This document shows, one piece after another, positions 50,451 to 55,443 of a stretch of DNA of 55,443 nucleotides. Position 1 is the stretch's first letter, and the number at the start of each line of letters is the position of its first letter. The position numbers were made by a program, and so were the translations under genes. The notes under the pieces are model-generated. The model searched no databases, was not told the DNA's origin, and was given only the letters and a program-made list of their open reading frames with translations. The stretch is from CAYNSB01 sp964399625 (GTDB taxonomy: Bacteria > Planctomycetota > Phycisphaerae > Phycisphaerales > UBA1924). The DNA is taken from assembly GCA_964399625.1 (NCBI GenBank), contig CAYNSB010000023.1:1-55443 (forward strand). Direction: 5' to 3'.

Positions 50451-51356
50451 ATGCCGTCCGTGTCGGTGGTCATCCCCTGCTACAACACCGAAGCGTTCAT
50501 CGAGGACGCGCTGCGCTCGGTGCTCGACCAGACCCACCCGGCGCTGGAGGTCATCCTCGTCGATGACGGCTCGACCGACGCCAGCGCGCAGATCGGCGAG
50601 CGCTTCGCCCCGTTCGTGCGCGTCATCCGCCAGGAGAACGCGGGCGTGGCCAAGGCCCGCAACGTGGGCATCCGCTCCGCGCGGGGCGAGTTCATCGTCC
50701 TGCTCGACGCCGACGACCGGCTGCTGCCGCGCGCCCTGGAGATCGGCGTGCGCGAGCTGAGCGCGCGTCCGCGGTGCGCGATGGTCTACGGGCACTCGCG
50801 CGACATCGACGCGCAGGGGCACCGCCTGAACCCGCACCTGGATCGCGTGGACCACGCCTGCTACGCGACGATGCTCGAGGGGCACACGACGGTTCCGCCC
50901 GCGACGACCATGTTCCGGCGCGACGCCATGCTCGCCACGGGCGATTTCGTCCAGCGATACTCCCCCGCGGAGGACTACCAGTTCTACCTCCGCGTCGCCC
51001 GGACGATGCCCATCCACTTCCACGGGGAGCTCGTCGCCGAGTACCGCCTGCACCCGGGCAACACGATCCGCCTCAGCTCCGTGCGCATGCTCCGCTCGCT
51101 GATCACGATCGAGCGGGAGCAGACGCCCTTCGTGCGTCACGATCGCGTGCTCCGCGCCGCGCAGCGCCGCGGGCTCGCCCACTGGAAGCGCCTGTTCGCC
51201 CCGTTCATCATCGCCGAGATGATGGACTGCCTCCGCGCCGGGCGGTACGCCAAGAGCCTGCGCGCGCTGGGGTGCCTGGCCCGCCACCAGCCCGCGTGCC
51301 TGCTGGAGCACGCGCAGTCCCGCCTGGCCAAGACGCTCCGCTGGATCATCACCTGA
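50451..51356 (+). CDS. Glycosyltransferase family 2 protein, copy 2
   Basis: A 301-residue paralogue of the preceding GT2. It has VSVVIPCYNTEAFIEDALRSVLDQ, ILVDDGSTDASAQIG, ENAGVAKARNVGIRSARGEFIVLLDADDRLLP and YSPAEDYQFYLRVARTM, the last with the probable base. The same C-terminal signature occurs (LFAPFIIAEMMDCLRAGRY, GCLARHQPACLLEHA). The two copies are divergent enough to have different substrates. The 201-bp gap between them contains an AT-richer patch and TACCAT (50381-50386). It converges on a dockerin-tailed gene with a 10-bp gap. Confidence 0.9.
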   Translation: MPSVSVVIPCYNTEAFIEDALRSVLDQTHPALEVILVDDGSTDASAQIGERFAPFVRVIRQENAGVAKARNVGIRSARGEFIVLLDADDRLLPRALEIGVRELSARPRCAMVYGHSRDIDAQGHRLNPHLDRVDHACYATMLEGHTTVPPATTMFRRDAMLATGDFVQRYSPAEDYQFYLRVARTMPIHFHGELVAEYRLHPGNTIRLSSVRMLRSLITIEREQTPFVRHDRVLRAAQRRGLAHWKRLFAPFIIAEMMDCLRAGRYAKSLRALGCLARHQPACLLEHAQSRLAKTLRWIIT

Positions 51357-51366
51357 GCCAAGCCGA

Positions 51367-52140
51367 TCACGGGCATCCGGCGCGGAACTTCTGCAGGAAG
51401 CACGCGAAGTCGCCCGCCGTCAGCGTGGGCGTGCCGCTGCTCCCGTCGCAGTTGGCGTACGCGTCGCCGGCGCGGAACTTCTGCAGGAAGCACGCGAAGT
51501 CCGCCGCGGTCAGCGCCGGCGTCCCCGTGCTCCCGTCGCAGTTGGCGTAGCAGGCCGATGCGCTGCCAAAGAGGCGGACATTGTCCAGATCCATCTGCGT
51601 TTGCCCCGTCATGCGGATGGTCAGCGGCTGGTTGATCGCGGGGGAGCCAGCGGGCACCATCGCGACCAGCGTCGAGGTGGCAAAGCCCCCGGCCGCGGGG
51701 GTGACCGACCCATTGTCCGTGGCGAGCACGACCGACCCGGCGCGGAGCTGGATGGAGTACGACGCGGAGAACTGCGTCGGGTGGCGCACCACGTCGACCT
51801 GCAGGGTGTAGGTCTGTCCCGCCTGGGCCAGCGCGCTGGTGACCTGCTCGACGACCGCTCCGCCCACGTAGAGCGTCTGCACGCCCTCGGAAGCGCGATA
51901 GCCCCACCCGGAGATGGTCGGCTGCCACACACCCCAGGTCCATCCGGGCGGGCCCGAGACGAACGACCAGCCCGGAACCGTGGTCACTCCCGGCCCGCCG
52001 CCCGTCCACGACGCGTTGGGGAGCACGGCGGGGAGCTCAAAGCCCGGGTTCACGAGCGGGATGGACTGGGCTTGGGCCGACGCCGCCAAGAGCGACGCGA
52101 GCACCACGCACGAGCGAGCGGACCGGATGCGACGAGCCAT
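51367..52140 (-). CDS. Small secreted protein with GC-type dockerin tail
   Basis: A 257-residue exported protein. The signal peptide covers about residues 1-24 (SCVVLASLLAASAQAQ). The domain that follows has IPLVNPGFELPAVLPNASW and WQPTISGWGYRASEG. It is the DUF642/PEP-CTERM-type 'NPGFE' galactose-binding fold, with YTLQVDVVRHPTQFSASYSIQL and a final MDLDNVRLFGS. Two GC-type repeats complete it: CYANCDGSTGTPALTAADF, AYANCDGSSGTPTLTAGDF and the end FRAGCP. AGGAGG lies 5-6 nt before ATG 52140. It is the smallest dockerin-tailed protein in the window and probably binds a glycan. Confidence 0.88.
   Translation of the reverse strand: MARRIRSARSCVVLASLLAASAQAQSIPLVNPGFELPAVLPNASWTGGGPGVTTVPGWSFVSGPPGWTWGVWQPTISGWGYRASEGVQTLYVGGAVVEQVTSALAQAGQTYTLQVDVVRHPTQFSASYSIQLRAGSVVLATDNGSVTPAAGGFATSTLVAMVPAGSPAINQPLTIRMTGQTQMDLDNVRLFGSASACYANCDGSTGTPALTAADFACFLQKFRAGDAYANCDGSSGTPTLTAGDFACFLQKFRAGCP
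51383..51552 (-). repeat. Dockerin-tail cassette, copy B1
   Basis: 170 nt identical to copy B2 (52446-52615) at 169 positions; the single difference is T versus C in the ...CCCCGTGC/CCCCGCGC... word. The flanking sequence diverges at once. Confidence 0.9.
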
Positions 52141-52399
52141 GACAACCTCCTGCCGGCTGGTGAGGATTCGACCAGCCCCGCAGGAGATTCGCGTCAACGG
52201 GGGGCAAAAGCGGACAGGAAGAAAATGGGTGGAAGGACAAATTTTCGGAAGGAGGACGCTCCGAAGACATACCGTGCCGCCGTTCCCAAGGCGGGCATGA
52301 GGGATGAGTGCAAAGTGCCGCACACCATCGCGTGCCACTCCATCACCCCGCCGCTTCGCCACTTCCGCTTCGCCACTTCGTTACTTCGCCTCTCTCGAA

Positions 52400-52427
52400 C
52401 TCCGTCTCCGCGGAACTGCCTCTCCCT
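52400..52427 (+). repeat. Short sequence resembling the dnaE palindromic element
   Basis: CTCCGTCTC (52400-52408), CGGAAC (52411-52416) and CTCTCCCT (52420-52427) occur in the same order as at 791-828 in dnaE (CTCCGTCTC, CGGAAC, CTCTCCCT). It lies directly after the stop of the gene at 52430, next to two CTTCGCCACTTC words. A shared dispersed repeat family is possible. Confidence 0.35.
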
Positions 52428-52429
52428 CC

Positions 52430-53662
52430 TTACACACATCCAGCCCGGAACTTCTGCAGGAAGCACGCGAAGTCGCCCGCCGTCAGCGTGGGCGTGCCGC
52501 TGCTCCCGTCGCAGTTGGCGTACGCGTCGCCGGCGCGGAACTTCTGCAGGAAGCACGCGAAGTCCGCCGCGGTCAGCGCCGGCGTCCCCGCGCTCCCGTC
52601 GCAGTTGGCGTAGCACGCGCCCACCAGCGCGATCGGCGCGCCCGCACGCTCCCCGCATCCGTTGAACGCGATCGGCGTGTACGACCCCAGGTCCGCCGCC
52701 CCCACGCCCGTGATGGAGAGCGAGGGCGTCGTGGCCCCCGCGATCGTGGAGCCCGATCCGGTCACGCCGTCGACCACGAGCGCCCCGTCGTGGAGCCACG
52801 CGAACCCCGACGGCGCGGCGGCATTGGTCGTCGCGCTCAGCGTCACGCTCCCGCCCATCGCGCCCTCGATCCGCGTGAGCGTCGGCGTCACCGTCAGGGG
52901 CGCGCCGTCGATCACGCGGAAGTTGTTCACCGCGTTGAAGAAGTTGTCGTGCGCCTCGAACCCGATCCGCGACGGGAGCACGCCCAGCGTCACGGGCACG
53001 GGCCCGAACGCCGCACCCCCGATCGAGCCGCTCGCCGTGCCCGCGGCGACATCGAGCGTGAGCTCCACGTGCAGCCACCCGCTGTTGAGCGACTGGGCGT
53101 AGTCGCCCGTTCCCGAGGCGATCACGCTCGAGCCGTTGGCGAGCACCTGCCAGTTCGCGCTCGGGTCCACGGAGACCCACAGCGCCCCCGACGCCGCGAA
53201 GTTGTCCGTGAGCGCGGCGCTGGGCGTGAAGCCGGCGTAGATCGGGCTCGCCATGCCCTGCCCCAGCGCCACCTCCATCGACAGCGTGCACGCGTGGGCC
53301 GGGGGCACGAACGGCAGCAGCGCCGCGTTGTGCGTGCCCGCGAGGAACGCGACGCCATTGAACGGATCGAGCGGGTCCACCTCGATCGGATCGAGCGACG
53401 CCGCGGCGAAGATCCATCCCTGGTTGGCGGTGTTCCACTGGGCCCCGGCGGGAGTCTGCGCCCAGTATCCGCCCAGCCCATCGTGGATCTGCGCGTCGCG
53501 CGGGCTGCCGTTGCCACCGTGCGGACGCATGCCCAGGCGGAACGTGTCCTCGACGAGCACGCTGCACTGGGCCAGCGCGCTCGGCGCCCCCGCCACCGCG
53601 GCGAGCAGCGTGGTGCACAACGCAAAGGACGCGGCGGAACGGGCACGGGCGTGGGTGTTCAT
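52430..53662 (-). CDS. Secreted protein with GC-type dockerin tail (LamG/Ig-like body)
   Basis: A 410-residue exported protein. A signal peptide (about 1-31) ends in SALAQ. The body is a beta-sandwich of jellyroll type with VEDTFRLGMRPHGGNGSPRD, NQGWIFAAASLDPIEVDP and GWLHVELTLDVAAGTASGSI, then RIGFEAHDNFFNAVNNF, features of concanavalin-like lectin folds. An Ig-like module follows (about 255-345; VTLSATTNAAAPSGFAWLHDG). Two GC-type repeats end at FRAGCV. The tail cassette is almost identical in DNA to that of the neighbouring gene at 51367. ATG 53662 is the start; the Shine-Dalgarno is weak. Confidence 0.85.
   Translation of the reverse strand: MNTHARARSAASFALCTTLLAAVAGAPSALAQCSVLVEDTFRLGMRPHGGNGSPRDAQIHDGLGGYWAQTPAGAQWNTANQGWIFAAASLDPIEVDPLDPFNGVAFLAGTHNAALLPFVPPAHACTLSMEVALGQGMASPIYAGFTPSAALTDNFAASGALWVSVDPSANWQVLANGSSVIASGTGDYAQSLNSGWLHVELTLDVAAGTASGSIGGAAFGPVPVTLGVLPSRIGFEAHDNFFNAVNNFRVIDGAPLTVTPTLTRIEGAMGGSVTLSATTNAAAPSGFAWLHDGALVVDGVTGSGSTIAGATTPSLSITGVGAADLGSYTPIAFNGCGERAGAPIALVGACYANCDGSAGTPALTAADFACFLQKFRAGDAYANCDGSSGTPTLTAGDFACFLQKFRAGCV
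52446..52615 (-). repeat. Dockerin-tail cassette, copy B2
   Basis: Partner of copy B1, in the same orientation, 1.06 kb away. The bodies of the two genes are unrelated by eye. Confidence 0.9.
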
Positions 53663-53835
53663 GGTTCATGTCCCTGGAGCGATGCCGCGCACCCCTGGCC
53701 CGGGGACACCCGCGGGCGACAGGCCCACGGGCGTGCGGCGTCTTCTCTGGACATGAACCTAGTTCCGAACGCGCCGATTCCTACCCCGCTGAACCAAGGG
53801 GGTATTCATGAGCCGCGTGGCATCAGGACCCCGAG

Positions 53836-54873
53836 CTACGGGCATCCAGCCCGGAACTTGGCCAGGAAGCACACGAAGTCGGCCGCCGACAGCAGCGGTG
53901 CCCCCGTGCTCCCGTCGCAGTTCGCGTAGCACGGCGCGACCGGCCCGGGAATGTCCGCGATGCCGTAGGTGTTCGACAGCCCGCCCGCGCCCGCCGTCAC
54001 CGCCGTGCCCAGCGAAGCGCCCGTGAGGCGGTTCACCCGCTGCACCGTGTTCGAGCCCGTGCACGCCACGAGCAGCTCGCCCGACGCGCTCAGGACCAGT
54101 TGTCCCGGCTGCGAGAGCCCCGGGATCGTCGGGAACGACGCGAGCACCGACACCGTCGTCCCGTCCTTCACGATGATCGCGTTGCTCAACTGCGAGGAGA
54201 CGTACATGCGTCCCGCGGCGTCGAAGATCACGCTGCGCGGCGCGTTGAGCCCCGCCTGCGCCGCCGTGATCGCCTCGCCCACGAACGCGCCCGTCGTGCC
54301 GTTGAACTCCAGCACCTTGTCGTTCGTGTACGACGCGACGAAGAGATTGCCGTTGGGCCCGAACGCCATGCCCTCGGGGTTCGTCAGCGTTCCGGAGCTG
54401 GTCGTGACGAACGCGCCGATCGAGGCGCCCGTGCTCCCGTTGTACACCAGCACGGAGTTGCCCCCGCGCGACGACACGTACAACCGCCCGTCGGGCCCGA
54501 AGATCGCTGCGTACGGCTGGTTGAGCCCGCCCGACGCCGCCGTCACGAACGTGCCCAGGGGAAAGCCCGTCTGCCCGTTCACCCGCGCGACAAGGTTCGC
54601 GCTGGCCGAGGGCACGTACAGGTTGCCATCCGGTCCGAACGCGATCTGCGTGATGTTCGTGGCCGCCGTGATGCCCGGGCCCACGAAGTGATCCTGCGGC
54701 GACCCCGACGGGAACTCGAATCGCACCACCTTCTGCCCGTTGAAATCACCGACCAGGATCGTCTCCTGGGCCATGGCCGGCGCGGCGATCGCCAGCCCAG
54801 CCGCCGACGCGAGAGCGCAAACAGACAACCCTCGCGCGCGTGAGCGCGCGAACAAAACGAGATTCTCCGACAT
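53836..54873 (-). CDS. Secreted NHL-type propeller with a single GC-type dockerin repeat
   Basis: A 345-residue exported protein. The signal peptide (about 1-36) is followed by about six blades of NHL/SMP-30 type: ITQIAFGPDGNLYVPSASANLV, AAIFGPDGRLYVSSRGGNSVLV, GMAFGPNGNLFVASYTNDKVLEF, SVIFDAAGRMYVSSQLSNAIIV and LVLSASGELLVACTGSNTVQRV. It ends with only one GC-type repeat (CYANCDGSTGAPLLSAADF, FRAGCP), whereas the other six proteins have two. GAGGAGG lies 8 nt before ATG 54873. It is probably displayed on the surface and could bind a ligand in the central pocket of the propeller. Confidence 0.87.
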   Translation of the reverse strand: MSENLVLFARSRARGLSVCALASAAGLAIAAPAMAQETILVGDFNGQKVVRFEFPSGSPQDHFVGPGITAATNITQIAFGPDGNLYVPSASANLVARVNGQTGFPLGTFVTAASGGLNQPYAAIFGPDGRLYVSSRGGNSVLVYNGSTGASIGAFVTTSSGTLTNPEGMAFGPNGNLFVASYTNDKVLEFNGTTGAFVGEAITAAQAGLNAPRSVIFDAAGRMYVSSQLSNAIIVKDGTTVSVLASFPTIPGLSQPGQLVLSASGELLVACTGSNTVQRVNRLTGASLGTAVTAGAGGLSNTYGIADIPGPVAPCYANCDGSTGAPLLSAADFVCFLAKFRAGCP

Positions 54874-55008
54874 GTGCGTGCCTCCTCTTTCGGCCCCGCC
54901 GGGCCGTACGTGTGTGAACTCACCCTAACGCCCCGGGCCCCGTGCCGCAATGGAGTGCCCATGGAATCACGATTTGCTTGACTCGGCGACGCCTCATCTT
55001 GCCCCTTC

Positions 55009-55014
55009 TACCAT
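55009..55014 (+). promoter_or_regulatory. Candidate -10 element of a leaderless promoter (nuoG)
   Basis: TACCAT, then CTCGCCC, then ATG 55022. TTGACT occurs at 54978-54983 but at 25 bp is too far to be its -35. Confidence 0.4.
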
Positions 55015-55021
55015 CTCGCCC

Positions 55022-55443
55022 ATGCCCAAGATCACCATCAACGGCAAGACCTGCACGTTCGACGCCCCCAAGCCGGGGCAGCCCCCGCTCATGATCCTGC
55101 AGGTCGCCAACGCCAACGCCATCGACATCCCGCAGTACTGCTACCACGACGGGCTCAGCATCGTCGCGTCGTGCCGCATCTGCCTCGTGGAGGTCCACGC
55201 ACCGGACCCCAAGACCGGCAAGATCGTGCCGTTCATGGGCGGCAAGCTCATGCCCTCGTGCCAGACGCCCGCCAGCGACGGCATGGTCGTCTACGCCGAC
55301 TCGCCCAAGGCCGTGCAGAACCAGAAGGCCGTGATGGAGTACCTGCTCATCAACCACCCGCTCGATTGCCCGGTGTGCGATCAGGCGGGCGAGTGCTTCC
55401 TGCAGGACTACTCCTACGAGTACGGGAGCGGCGTTTCGCGCTA
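55022..55443 (+). CDS. nuoG: NADH-quinone oxidoreductase subunit G, N-terminal part (3' end outside window)
   Basis: The first 140 residues of the peripheral-arm subunit of complex I, which relays electrons through iron-sulfur clusters. The [2Fe-2S] ferredoxin-like domain shows PQYCYHDGLSIVASCRICLVEV and MPSCQTPAS (Cys ligands), then AVMEYLLINHPLDCPVCDQAGECFLQDYSY, the His-Cys [4Fe-4S] region. A ~15-residue insertion (HAPDPKTGKIVPFMGGK) follows the first motif. The frame runs to the window end. ATG 55022 has no Shine-Dalgarno; TACCAT lies 7 nt upstream. Confidence 0.93.
   Translation, partial: MPKITINGKTCTFDAPKPGQPPLMILQVANANAIDIPQYCYHDGLSIVASCRICLVEVHAPDPKTGKIVPFMGGKLMPSCQTPASDGMVVYADSPKAVQNQKAVMEYLLINHPLDCPVCDQAGECFLQDYSYEYGSGVSR

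Noticed and set aside
17714..54873. Cohesin or S-layer partner for the dockerin tails within the window
   Set aside because: None of the window's proteins shows a cohesin fold by eye; the partner must be elsewhere or of another kind.
1..55443. CRISPR arrays, prophage or insertion sequences
   Set aside because: No spaced direct-repeat arrays, transposase or integrase, capsid or terminase-like proteins were found. The repeats present are coding cassettes, gene duplicates and small palindromes.

Overview
The window looks like a chromosomal piece of a GC-rich planctomycete, most likely class Phycisphaerae. Four traits point there: seven secreted proteins ending in a cysteine-rich 'GC-type' dockerin-like tail; many small proteins with a type II/IV prepilin N-terminus; a CxxC...CPECG zinc-ribbon membrane protein of the kind common in planctomycetes; and lipid A genes (lpxD, lpxC) next to an OmpH/Skp-like chaperone, which implies a Gram-negative outer membrane. 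No phage, transposase, plasmid or CRISPR genes are visible.

Layout. 1-5.7 kb: 3' part of dnaE, then ubiX, tadA and a large unrecognised lipoprotein. 5.7-10.4 kb: tatC, then an ECF sigma factor operon (sigma, anti-sigma-like protein, CxxC secreted protein, PDZ protein) closed by a clear terminator. 10.4-17.7 kb: two different phosphofructokinases about 2.3 kb apart, a VIT1/CCC1 metal transporter, a prepilin-like protein, a FemAB/GNAT-like transferase overlapping two small DMT-type transporters, and a zinc-ribbon membrane protein. 17.7-23.2 kb: two dockerin-tailed secreted proteins (a propeller and a GH57 glycosidase). 23.4-29.5 kb: envelope genes (lipoprotein, ompH, lpxD-lpxC, lipoprotein-prepilin-membrane protein). 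29.5-33.9 kb: SOUL protein, ppk2, a small TPR gene between two 32-bp direct repeats, an SPFH gene interrupted by an in-frame TGA, and a divergent NAD-kinase-like gene. 33.9-37.5 kb: three tandem prepilin paralogues separated by two 105-nt spacers of equal length that fold into the same two hairpins, ended by a terminator. 37.5-45.2 kb: a dockerin-tailed sugar dehydrogenase, a sugar ABC transporter without its ATPase, a heptosyltransferase-like GT9, tRNA-Ala(GGC) and a NosL-like lipoprotein. 45.3-54.9 kb: four more dockerin-tailed proteins and two tandem GT2 glycosyltransferases. The window ends inside nuoG.

Together the genes suggest a cell that builds an LPS-type envelope, exports many disulfide-rich proteins to its surface (glycan hydrolysis, sugar oxidation, adhesin-like beta-helices), imports sugars by ABC transport, and runs both an ATP-type and a PPi-type phosphofructokinase. 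The most unusual signals are the dockerin-tail family with its cysteine logic and near-identical neighbouring cassettes, the structured spacers of the prepilin array, a recurring leaderless promoter architecture (TAnnnT, 5-7 nt, start codon), the interrupted SPFH gene, a terminator that doubles as signal-peptide code, and a palindromic insertion kept in frame inside dnaE. All calls come from reading the sequence; no database search was possible.
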